Below are positions 1-7,342 of a stretch of 38,991 nt of DNA, in pieces. The stretch spans positions 1 to 38,991 of the forward strand of contig JBMSAU010000085.1 of assembly GCA_049414625.1 (NCBI GenBank), given 5' to 3'. The stretch's first letter is position 1; each line of letters starts with the position of its first letter. Source of the DNA: WYEG01 sp049414625. GTDB lineage: Bacteria > Desulfobacterota > Thermodesulfobacteria > Thermodesulfobacteriales > Thermodesulfobacteriaceae. The translations under genes and the position numbers were made by a program. Below the pieces are notes generated by a model, which had not been told where the DNA came from, made no database searches, and saw only the letters and a list, made by a program, of their open reading frames with translations.

Positions 1-510
1 ATAGCCAAGCATCTTGGGATTGTCCCAGAAGAAATAGCTATGCTTGCAACCGCAGCGGATATGGACAACCGAGCGGTAGTGGTAAAGGAGTTTAAGCCCT
101 TTGTTGTAGTAGCTTTAGTTACAGCCGGTGCAAAAACCAATGCTTTACGTACTGGCGTAGACGAAGGGAATTACATCGAGGGAATGGAACCACAAGGCAC
201 GGTTAACATTATCCTGCTTACGAACGCCCAGTTTACAGATGGAGCAATGGCAAGGGCAATAATTACAGCAACTGAAGCTAAAACCGCAGCCTTCCAAGAC
301 CTAAACGTGCCAAGTAGCTATACAAAGGGTGCCCAAGCAACAGGAACAGGCACCGACAATATTATCGTAGTAACCGGAACTAACGGTCCAAAAGTTTCCT
401 ATACAGGAGGACATAGTAAAATAGGAGAACTAATCGGGAAGGCAGTATACGAAGCTGTAGTAGAGGCTCTAAAAAAGCAAAACGGGTTTAAAATGTTAAA
501 ACCAAATTAA
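1..510 (+). CDS. cbiZ: Adenosylcobinamide amidohydrolase CbiZ (5' partial)
   Basis: CbiZ hydrolyses the amide bond joining the aminopropanol side chain to the corrin ring of adenosylcobinamide, giving adenosylcobyric acid so that salvaged corrinoids can re-enter synthesis through CbiB. The frame is open to base 1 (first codons read IAKHLGIVPEEIAML), so the start lies outside the window and the ATG at 40 is internal. Family features seen are the VTAGAKTNALR segment, the TGTDNIIVVTG segment and the C-terminal GGHSKIGELIGKAVYEAV segment. It is the first gene of the visible cobalamin operon, 28 nt before the next gene. Salvage by CbiZ beside a near-complete biosynthetic set suggests that the cell both makes and remodels corrinoids; this is inference. 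Family assignment is firm. Confidence 0.9.
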   Translation: MAKHLGIVPEEIAMLATAADMDNRAVVVKEFKPFVVVALVTAGAKTNALRTGVDEGNYIEGMEPQGTVNIILLTNAQFTDGAMARAIITATEAKTAAFQDLNVPSSYTKGAQATGTGTDNIIVVTGTNGPKVSYTGGHSKIGELIGKAVYEAVVEALKKQNGFKMLKPN

Positions 511-538
511 ACATATAAACTAAATTAGGAGGAAAACT

Positions 539-1198
539 GTGGCAAACATCAAGGCTTTTGTGTCATGGAGCGGAGGGAAAGATAGTGCTCTTGCTTGTTA
601 TCGGGCAATGAAAGAAGGAATTGAGGTCTGCTATCTCCTTAACATGCTCCGAGAGGACGGAAAAATGTCTCGCTCTCATGGCTTAACGAAAGAGATCATC
701 CTTTCTCAGGCTGAAGCCATGGGTATTCCTATTCTTCAAAAAGGAGCAAGCTGGGGACGCTACGAAGAAGCCTTCAAAGAAGCAGTGTCCGAGCTTAAAG
801 CTCAGGGGATAAACGCAGGGGTGTTTGGAGACATAGATGTTGAGGAGCATAGAGCTTGGGTTGAAAGGGTTTGTGGCGAGCTTGAAGTGAAACCCTTTCT
901 TCCTCTCTGGCTTTGCGATAGGGAAAGCTTGATGAAAGAGTTTATCAACGCTGGTTTTAAAGCCATCGTTTGTGCCGTGAATGCAAATTATCTTGGACCA
1001 GAATGGCTTGGAAGAGAAGTAAACTTTGAATTCCTTGAAGAGCTAAAAAAATTAGGAACCGTTGACCTCTGCGGCGAAAAGGGAGAATACCATACCTTCG
1101 TCTACGATGGACCTTTTTTTAAGCATCCTGTAAAATTTGCCTTGGGTAAAGTTTATAGCAAAAACAACAAATTTTTTATAGAAGTTCGGAGAGGATAA
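539..1198 (+). CDS. Dph6/DUF71-family ATP pyrophosphatase (B12-linked diphthine-ammonia ligase homologue)
   Basis: This is a 219-aa protein of the adenine-nucleotide alpha-hydrolase (PP-loop) superfamily. The P-loop-like SWSGGKDSALA motif is near the N-terminus and the family-typical GEKGEYHTFVYDGPFF segment near the C-terminus. Eukaryotic and archaeal relatives (Dph6) activate diphthine with ATP for amidation. Bacteria do not make diphthamide, so bacterial members must do something else; comparative genomics has linked some to B12 salvage. Here it sits between cbiZ and cobT, which supports an ATP-dependent corrinoid side-chain reaction. That role is inference and the substrate cannot be read from sequence. 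The start is GTG, chosen because AGGAGG at 527-532 lies 6 nt upstream. Family confidence is high, function low. Confidence 0.85.
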   Translation: MANIKAFVSWSGGKDSALACYRAMKEGIEVCYLLNMLREDGKMSRSHGLTKEIILSQAEAMGIPILQKGASWGRYEEAFKEAVSELKAQGINAGVFGDIDVEEHRAWVERVCGELEVKPFLPLWLCDRESLMKEFINAGFKAIVCAVNANYLGPEWLGREVNFEFLEELKKLGTVDLCGEKGEYHTFVYDGPFFKHPVKFALGKVYSKNNKFFIEVRRG

Positions 1199-1202
1199 AG
1201 CG

Positions 1203-2258
1203 GTGATTAGCCTCAAAGTTCAGCCGGTCAAAAAAGAGTATCTTGATCTTGCCTGGAAGAGGCTAAACAACCTGACAAAGCCCGTTGGTAGCTTAGGGAT
1301 GCTTGAAGAAATTGCCGCAAGGCTTGTTGCTATTTATGAAGACCCTATGCCCGAGATAAAAGGCAAGGCAATCTTTGTCTTTGCGTCAGACCATGGAGTG
1401 GTGGAAGAGGGAGTATCAGCCTATCCTAAGAAGGTCACCGCCCAGATGGTGTTTAACTTTCTGCGGGGCGGTGCAGGAATTAATGTTTTAGCAAGGCATG
1501 CAGGAGCTGATGTCGTGGTGGTTGATGTGGGCGTTGACTACGATTTTGGGAAGATTGAAGGCTTAGTTGATAGAAAAGTCGTCTACGGTTCAAGAAACAT
1601 GACCAAGGGACCAGCTTTAACAAGGGATGAAGCTTTAAAGTGCATAGAAACTGGGAGGGAATTAATAAGAGAATACCATGCTGAAGGATACAATCTCTTT
1701 GGAACGGGAGATATGGGGATCGGCAACACCACACCATCTTCAGCCATAATCAGCGTCATAACCGGCTATCCTGTAGAAGAGGTAACAGGAAGAGGAACGG
1801 GCATAGATGACGAGACCTATAAAAGAAAAATAGAAGCAATAAAACGGGCGATAGAGGTTAACAAGCCCGACCCAAAAGACCCAATAGATGTGCTTGCTAA
1901 GGTTGGTGGCCCTGAGATAGGAGCCATAGCTGGTGTAGTGTTAGGTTGTGCGGAGCTTAAAATTCCTGTCGTTATTGATGGATTTATCACTACAGCAGGA
2001 GCTCTAATAGCCTACGCTTTAGAGCCCACCGTGAAAGACTACATCTTTTCAGCCCACAATTCAGCAGAAAAGGGGCATAAAGTTGCCCTGTCTTACATGG
2101 GTTTAAAACCTATATTAGACCTTAATCTTAGGCTTGGAGAAGGAACAGGAGCAGCCTTAGCTATGACCATAATTGAGGCTTCTTTAAAAATCTATCGAGA
2201 GATGGCAACTTTTGAAGAGGCTGGAGTAAGCAAAGGAACCGACCATAAGAATGTTTAG
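1203..2258 (+). CDS. cobT: Nicotinate-nucleotide--dimethylbenzimidazole phosphoribosyltransferase CobT
   Basis: CobT transfers phosphoribose from nicotinate mononucleotide to the lower-ligand base, making the alpha-ribazole phosphate used in nucleotide-loop assembly. The 351-aa length matches the family. Visible signatures are the N-terminal NLTKPVGSLGMLEEIA, ASDHGVVEEGVSAYP, GTGDMGIGNTTPSSAI, SAHNSAEKGHK and the C-terminal LGEGTGAALAM, whose glutamate corresponds to the catalytic base of characterised CobT. The start is GTG at 1203, 4 nt after the previous stop, so it is probably translationally coupled. Its 3' end overlaps cobS by 8 nt. No bluB or bza genes for the lower-ligand base are seen in this window. 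Confidence 0.96.
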   Translation: MISLKVQPVKKEYLDLAWKRLNNLTKPVGSLGMLEEIAARLVAIYEDPMPEIKGKAIFVFASDHGVVEEGVSAYPKKVTAQMVFNFLRGGAGINVLARHAGADVVVVDVGVDYDFGKIEGLVDRKVVYGSRNMTKGPALTRDEALKCIETGRELIREYHAEGYNLFGTGDMGIGNTTPSSAIISVITGYPVEEVTGRGTGIDDETYKRKIEAIKRAIEVNKPDPKDPIDVLAKVGGPEIGAIAGVVLGCAELKIPVVIDGFITTAGALIAYALEPTVKDYIFSAHNSAEKGHKVALSYMGLKPILDLNLRLGEGTGAALAMTIIEASLKIYREMATFEEAGVSKGTDHKNV

Positions 2259-3033
2259 AAGTTTTCTTGTTGCCCTCTCCTTCCTAACCATCGTCCCTAT
2301 AAGACTAAACAATGTTTCAGCAAGGGAGCTTCAATCCTCCATCATCTTCTATCCTCTCGTTGGTCTTATAGAAGGACTTTTTCTTGTTCTTGTTGTTTAT
2401 TTGTTAAACCCATATTTTTCTTCTTTTATGCTTTCTCTTCTACTACTCATTTCTCTTTTTTTGATTAGAGGAATATTTCATGCAGATGGACTTTCTGATA
2501 CTTTTGATGCCTTATTTTACAAGGGAGCAGGAAACACTGAGCAGGATAGACTTCGCCGTATTGAGATCATGAAAGATAGCACGGTTGGAGTTGGCGGTGT
2601 TTATGCCTTAGTTTTAATCACACTTGCTAAACTTCTCATTTTCAATGAGATCATATCTCAAGCTAAAAATTTTTTACTCTTACTTTCTTTTACTCTTTCT
2701 CGTTTTGTGATCATAATTCTTATGCGCTACAGCAAACCTGCAAAAAACACAGGACTTGGGGCCCTATTTGTAGGGAAAATTACTACTAAACAGCTTATTT
2801 ATTCTTCCCTTTTACCTGTTGCCTTAATCTTATACTTTATAACAGTTAAAAAATTCTTTCTCCTTTTCTTCGTCTTTCTTTTTATTATTCTCTTTGTTTG
2901 GTATTTAAAAAGCCTATTTGAAAGGAAGTTTGGTGGAATAACTGGGGATAATTTAGGGGCAACGGTTGAGCTTACCGAAGTTTTTTTTCCTTTTATCTAT
3001 CTTTTTAGCGAAAGGCTATGGCAAAGTATTTGA
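2251..3033 (+). CDS. cobS: Adenosylcobinamide-GDP ribazoletransferase (cobalamin synthase) CobS
   Basis: CobS is the integral-membrane enzyme that joins AdoCbi-GDP with alpha-ribazole (phosphate) to form adenosylcobalamin (phosphate). The 260-aa protein is strongly hydrophobic, with several membrane segments, and carries the conserved GIFHADGLSDTFDAL motif, the MKDSTVGVGGVYAL segment and the C-terminal GGITGDNLGATVELTEV signature. It overlaps cobT by 8 nt and the next gene cbiP by 16 nt, so the three genes are likely translated in a coupled way. Length is normal and no residue seems to be missing. Confidence 0.96.
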   Translation: MFRSFLVALSFLTIVPIRLNNVSARELQSSIIFYPLVGLIEGLFLVLVVYLLNPYFSSFMLSLLLLISLFLIRGIFHADGLSDTFDALFYKGAGNTEQDRLRRIEIMKDSTVGVGGVYALVLITLAKLLIFNEIISQAKNFLLLLSFTLSRFVIIILMRYSKPAKNTGLGALFVGKITTKQLIYSSLLPVALILYFITVKKFFLLFFVFLFIILFVWYLKSLFERKFGGITGDNLGATVELTEVFFPFIYLFSERLWQSI

Positions 3034-4514
3034 TGGTGCAGGGCACCTCATCTGGATGTGGGAAAAGCTTACTTGTCACAGCCCTCTGTAGGCTTTCTAA
3101 AAAAAGAATGCTTAAAGTTTCTCCTTTTAAAGCTCAGAATATGAGCCTTCAGAGCTATGTGACAGAAGAGGGAGGTGAGATCGGCATTGCTCAAGCTATC
3201 CAAGCCAAGGCTTCAGGTATCCCCCCTTCCCTTCACCATAACCCTATCCTCCTTAAACCAGCTGGAGAAAAGGGCATCCAGGTTATCGTTCATGGAAAGC
3301 TTTATAAAACCTTAAGGTCAGAAGAGCTCGCATCAGAAAAAAATACCCTTTGGTCGGCTGTGGAAAAATCTTTAAATCATCTCTCAGCCAAATTTGACCT
3401 TATCATAATAGAAGGAGCAGGAAGCCCAGCCGAAATAAACCTTCTTGACCAAGATATTGCAAACATGAGACTCGCAAAGCATCTTAACGCTCCTGTAATT
3501 TTGGTTGGGGACATCGATAGAGGAGGCGTTTTTGCTTCCCTCTACGGAACGGTTAAACTGTTAGATGAGTGTAAACCAGGGTTTGGAAACTTAATAAAAG
3601 GATTTATTATCAATAAGTTTCGAGGCAAATTGGAGATACTTTCTCCGGGAATAGAAAGGCTTGAAAGGCTCTTAAACAAGCCTTGTTTTGGGGTAATTCC
3701 TTTTCTTTTTGAGACTGGTATCGCGGATGAAGATGGAGTAACGAAAAGATTGGATGAGCATAAATTTTCTCATGCTGAAAAACCGGTTAAAATAGTAGTT
3801 TTAAAGTTTAGGCATATTTCAAACTTTAGCGATTTTGAACCTTTAAGGTTTGAGCCTGATGTTGATTTAGTCTTTTCGTTAAGAGAAGAGGATTTAGCAA
3901 GCGCAGACATAATTATCTTGCCAGGCTCAAAGCAAACTGTAGACGATTTGATGTATTTAAAAAGGCTTGGAATAGATAGAATTTTGAAAGACCTTGCTAA
4001 AAGAAAAGACGTAGAAATTGTTGGGATATGCGGTGGATTTCAGATGTTGGGTGAGAAGCTTTTTGACCCTGAGTGCGTTGAGAGCTCACACAAGGAGGTT
4101 GATGGCTTATCTTTACTCCCCTGCTATACTGTCTTTTATCCCGAAAAAATTACTACGCAGGTAGAAGGACATCTTTTGTCAAATCCATCTATAAAAGTTG
4201 AGGGATATGAAATACACAAAGGCATAACCATAGGCGATATGAATTTGTTTAGAATAAGACGAAAGGCAACGAATGAATGGCTGACAGATGGCATGATAAA
4301 AGAAAATATATGGGGCACCTATCTTCATGGTCTCTTTGAAAACGACGATTTTAGAAGATGGTTAATAAACAGACATAGAACAAAAAAGGGATTCCCACCT
4401 TTAGAAAAAACTTTTTCTTGGAAAATTTTAGAGGATCAATACATTGAAAAATTAGCCGAAGTAGTTGAAAAACATATTGACATAGATAGAATATGGGAAA
4501 TTGCAGGAGTATGA
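3018..4514 (+). CDS. cbiP: Cobyric acid synthase CbiP/CobQ (glutamine-hydrolysing)
   Basis: CbiP amidates the b, d, e and g side chains of adenosylcobyrinic acid a,c-diamide, using ATP and glutamine. The N-terminal DTBS-like ATPase domain has the P-loop QGTSSGCGKS, then FKAQNMSLQS and VGDIDRGGVFASLYG. The C-terminal class-I glutamine amidotransferase domain has its nucleophile Cys at about residue 338 in GICGGFQMLG and the His at about residue 437 in TYLHGLFEN. The 498-aa length is typical. It begins inside the cobS 3' end and shares a 4-nt ATGA overlap with the preferred cbiB start. The partner a,c-diamide synthase CbiA is not in the window. Confidence 0.97.
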   Translation: MAKYLMVQGTSSGCGKSLLVTALCRLSKKRMLKVSPFKAQNMSLQSYVTEEGGEIGIAQAIQAKASGIPPSLHHNPILLKPAGEKGIQVIVHGKLYKTLRSEELASEKNTLWSAVEKSLNHLSAKFDLIIIEGAGSPAEINLLDQDIANMRLAKHLNAPVILVGDIDRGGVFASLYGTVKLLDECKPGFGNLIKGFIINKFRGKLEILSPGIERLERLLNKPCFGVIPFLFETGIADEDGVTKRLDEHKFSHAEKPVKIVVLKFRHISNFSDFEPLRFEPDVDLVFSLREEDLASADIIILPGSKQTVDDLMYLKRLGIDRILKDLAKRKDVEIVGICGGFQMLGEKLFDPECVESSHKEVDGLSLLPCYTVFYPEKITTQVEGHLLSNPSIKVEGYEIHKGITIGDMNLFRIRRKATNEWLTDGMIKENIWGTYLHGLFENDDFRRWLINRHRTKKGFPPLEKTFSWKILEDQYIEKLAEVVEKHIDIDRIWEIAGV

Positions 4515-5485
4515 AGCTCTTTTATGTTGATAGTCTAACTATAGCTTTGGCTTTTCTTCTTGATCTTGTAATTGGAGACCCTAAAAAGTATCATCCAATT
4601 TCAGGTATTGGCAAGCTTATTCAAAAAACAGAAAACTTTCTTAGAAGTATACACTTAGATGGCAAGTTTGGCGGTATGTTGCTATTTTTAATTGTTTGTT
4701 CAATAACCTTCTTTTTATCCATTTTTTTTATAAAGCTTCTCTCTCTACTTTCTGCACTTTCTAAATCCTTTTATTTCTTCTCTCTTGTTATTTTGATTAT
4801 AGTTTGTAGTCTTTTTCTTGCTTTAAAAGGTTTGATTTTAGCTTCATCGACGGTAGACAGATTGCTTAATGAAAACAAACTTACTGAAGCAAGAATTGCT
4901 TTAAGAGCCTTAGTTGGAAGGGATACTGAGAATTTAACTCCTAAACAAATAAGAATTGCTGTAGTAGAAAGTTTATCAGAGAATCTTTCCGATGCTGTGA
5001 TTGCTCCTCTTTTTTATTTTCTTATCGGAGGTTTTCCCTTTCTTGTTTTGTATAAGACTGTGAACACCTTAGATTCTATGGTTGGCTACAAAAATGAAAA
5101 GTATAAAGACTTTGGTTGGTTTTCTGCTCGAATGGATGACCTTTTTAATTTTATACCTGCAAGGATTACTGGACTTATGATAGTCTTAGCCACTTTATTT
5201 ATTTTTGGAGCGAAAAAAGCTAAAGACTCCTTTAGAATCATGCTAAGAGATGGAAGAAAGCACCTTAGTCCAAACAGCGGTATACCAGAAGCGGCAATGG
5301 CAGGCGCCTTAGGAATAAGAGTTGGCGGTCCAAACTACTACCACGGCATACTCGTTGAAAAACCCTACATAGGTGAAGAGAAAGAATTTAGCGAGGATGT
5401 GATAAAATTGGCTCAAAAGGTAGTCGTTTTAAGCAGTTTTCTTTTCTTAGTCATCGCTTTAGGAGTAAGAAATTTCATATGGTAA
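4511..5485 (+). CDS. cbiB: Adenosylcobinamide-phosphate synthase CbiB
   Basis: CbiB is the membrane protein that condenses adenosylcobyric acid with (R)-1-amino-2-propanol O-phosphate. The sequence has the N-terminal ALAFLLDLVIGDPKKYHPI motif, the NTLDSMVGYKNEKYKDFGWF segment, the AGALGIRVGGPNYYHG segment and multiple hydrophobic helices. I place the start at ATG 4511, which overlaps the cbiP stop as ATGA and gives the family-like N-terminus MKLFYVDSLT. An in-frame ATG at 4493 would add six residues but has no ribosome site. The AGGAG just before 4511 is closer than usual, so coupling to cbiP translation is likely. It lies directly before cobD, whose product supplies its substrate. Confidence 0.94.
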   Translation: MKLFYVDSLTIALAFLLDLVIGDPKKYHPISGIGKLIQKTENFLRSIHLDGKFGGMLLFLIVCSITFFLSIFFIKLLSLLSALSKSFYFFSLVILIIVCSLFLALKGLILASSTVDRLLNENKLTEARIALRALVGRDTENLTPKQIRIAVVESLSENLSDAVIAPLFYFLIGGFPFLVLYKTVNTLDSMVGYKNEKYKDFGWFSARMDDLFNFIPARITGLMIVLATLFIFGAKKAKDSFRIMLRDGRKHLSPNSGIPEAAMAGALGIRVGGPNYYHGILVEKPYIGEEKEFSEDVIKLAQKVVVLSSFLFLVIALGVRNFIW

Positions 5486-6567
5486 AAAGAAGATTAAAAC
5501 TTTCTTACAGTTTTCATCACGGTGGAGATATCTACACTATGACAAAAATTTTAGGCACTGATGTTAACTCTATCATAGACCTTAGCACTTCCGTAAATCC
5601 TCTACCCTTGCCTTCTAAGTATAAACAAGCTTTGCTTAAGAATTTTTCTCAAATCAACAAATATCCAGACCCCTTTTGCCGGTCCTTTAAGGAAACCCTG
5701 CAGGAAGTATACGGTATTCCCGAAGAAAATGTCATATGCGGAAACGGCTCAATCGAGCTTATCTATCTTTTTGTCAATGCCTTAGCTCCAAAAAAAGCGC
5801 TTATCTTAGAACCAACTTTTAATGAGTATCAAAGGGTTTGCAAATTATACAATGTCAATATAGATAAGATTTTTAACTTAAATAAGAACATTTTACTTGA
5901 AAAGTTGCTAAAGAAACTTTCTAAAACCAAAGTAGACTTAGTGTTTGTTTGCAATCCCAATAATCCAACCGGATGGCTATACAAAAAAGAAGATTTATTA
6001 AACGCAATCATGAAATTTTCTACAACAACATTTATCGTTGATGAAGCATTTATAGAGTTCGTTGAAAAGGACAGTTTAATTAAGGAAGCTACAATGCTTG
6101 ACAATCTTATAGTTCTAAGATCTCTTACTAAATTCTACGGTTTGACTGGATTGAGGTTTGGTTATGCTATCTCAACAAAAAAAATAATACAAAAAGCTTT
6201 AGCATTTCTTCCACCATGGAATGTGAACGCTTTTTCACAAATTTTGGCAAGCCAAATTTTAAAAGACGAAGATTTTAAGAGACGAACGCTTAACTTCTTT
6301 ATTAAAGAAAAAAAATACTTTGAACGAAAACTAAATCTTTTATCACAAAAATATTCCTTAATCTATTTTCCTTCTGTTGCTAACTTTTACCTGTTAAAGC
6401 TTCCTAATGATGACCTTTTTGAATATTGTTTTAAGGAAGGCATTTTAATAAGAAATTGTTCTAATTTTTATGGATTAGATGAGCACTATGTTAGAGTTTC
6501 GGTTAAGTTTAGAAAATGGAGTCAAAGATTTTTTGATGCATTAGAAAAATGGTTAGCGTATAGATGA
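5479..6567 (+). CDS. cobD: Threonine-phosphate decarboxylase CobD (PLP enzyme)
   Basis: This is a fold-type-I PLP enzyme of the histidinol-phosphate aminotransferase-like family. In cobalamin operons this branch is L-threonine-O-3-phosphate decarboxylase, producing aminopropanol phosphate for CbiB. Visible features are the N-terminal HHGGDIYTMTK (typical of CobD rather than HisC), CNPNNPTGWLY, IVDEAFIEF and SLTKFYGLTGLRFGY, whose Lys at about residue 218 should bind PLP. The 362-aa length is normal. It overlaps cbiB by 7 nt. A HisC role is possible from family alone, but the N-terminus and the operon position argue for CobD. Confidence 0.92.
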   Translation: MVKRRLKLSYSFHHGGDIYTMTKILGTDVNSIIDLSTSVNPLPLPSKYKQALLKNFSQINKYPDPFCRSFKETLQEVYGIPEENVICGNGSIELIYLFVNALAPKKALILEPTFNEYQRVCKLYNVNIDKIFNLNKNILLEKLLKKLSKTKVDLVFVCNPNNPTGWLYKKEDLLNAIMKFSTTTFIVDEAFIEFVEKDSLIKEATMLDNLIVLRSLTKFYGLTGLRFGYAISTKKIIQKALAFLPPWNVNAFSQILASQILKDEDFKRRTLNFFIKEKKYFERKLNLLSQKYSLIYFPSVANFYLLKLPNDDLFEYCFKEGILIRNCSNFYGLDEHYVRVSVKFRKWSQRFFDALEKWLAYR

Positions 6568-6585
6568 GCTTATAAAGGAGAAGGA

Positions 6586-7342
6586 ATGAACACTAAAAAA
6601 GTATACATCGTAGGAATAGGTCCAGGAGACCCAAAGTATTTAACTTTGGAGGCTTATGAAGTAATTAAAAAAGCAAAAAACTTCATTATACCGTTAAAGA
6701 AGGGACCAAAGGAGGAGCTTACAAAGATTAGAGAAAAGGTCATAGAATTTTGTAAGCAAGGCGACACAAACTACAGGGTAATAAAGGTTGAGTTTCCAGA
6801 AAGGAAAAAAGGAGGGTGTTTATAAGTTAGAAGTAGAGAGCTGGCGATCAGAAAAAGCAAGAATATTAGCTGAGGTGCTAAAGGATGTAGATGAAGCTTG
6901 CTTTTTAGTCTTAGGAGACCCATCTTTGTATGACGGGCATATTGAAATATTTAAAGAAGTAAGCAAAAATCTCCCTATGGAAATTGAAGTAATTCCTGGC
7001 ATTTCAACCATAGGTCTTCTTTCAGCAAAGCATAAGATTTCCTTAACTAAAGTTGCTGAATCTTTACTGATCACCACTCCAAGACCTCTAAGAAAGCAAA
7101 AAGAGATTTCAAGGAATACCGTTGTCTTTTTAGATAACTATGAAACATTTAAACTGTTTAAAGATGACAGCGAACTGATGATCTATTGGGGAGCTTACCT
7201 TGGAATGGAAAAAGAGGTGCTATTTAATGGTAAACTATCTGAGTGTTGGCAGGAATTGATAGAATTAAGAAGAAAGTTGAAAGAAAAACATGGATATATA
7301 ATGGAAACTTATTTATTGACGAAAAAAGATAAAGATGAATAG
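6586..7342 (+). pseudogene. cobF: CobF-type precorrin-6A synthase, interrupted by a +1 frameshift (may still be expressed)
   Basis: Two adjacent frames together encode one complete SAM-dependent methyltransferase. Bases 6586-6825 give the N-terminus with the SAM-binding VGIGPGDPKYLTLEA. The frame opening before 6800 gives the rest, with LGDPSLYDGHIEIF, IEVIPGISTIGLLSAKH and the C-terminal IYWGAYLGMEKEVLFNGKL and YIMETYLLTKK. The last two, and the short insert-poor layout, match CobF (C1 methylation with deacetylation of precorrin-5 in the aerobic pathway) rather than CbiL, CbiF, CbiH or CbiE. The join lies near A6 at 6805-6810; one A fewer would restore PERKKEGVYKLEVESW. The start ATG follows AAGGAG. 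Either a decayed gene, a sequencing indel or programmed frameshifting is possible. It overlaps cbiET. Confidence 0.85.
6805..6825 (+). other. Frameshift site in cobF: A6 run, SD-like GGAGGG, then stop TAA
   Basis: A6 (6805-6810) is followed by GGAGGG, one codon (TGT), one codon (TTA) and then TAA at 6823-6825. A +1 shift before TAA enters the frame that encodes the rest of CobF and replaces only the residues EGVY by GGCL, with no length change. The order SD-like hexamer, 3 nt, slip codon, stop is the same as in the prfB +1 recoding site. UUA re-pairs poorly in the +1 frame, which argues against efficient slippage. No ATG, GTG or TTG start lies in the downstream frame just after the SD-like sequence, so simple reinitiation is unlikely. 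Confidence 0.5.

Noticed and set aside
1480..1737. Antisense frames inside cobT and many other genes
   Set aside because: They lie fully within well-supported genes on the opposite strand and show no family features.
6788..7342. Second half of cobF as an independent gene from TTG 6788
   Set aside because: It lacks the SAM-binding N-terminus, TTG 6788 has no ribosome site, and the preceding frame supplies exactly the missing part.
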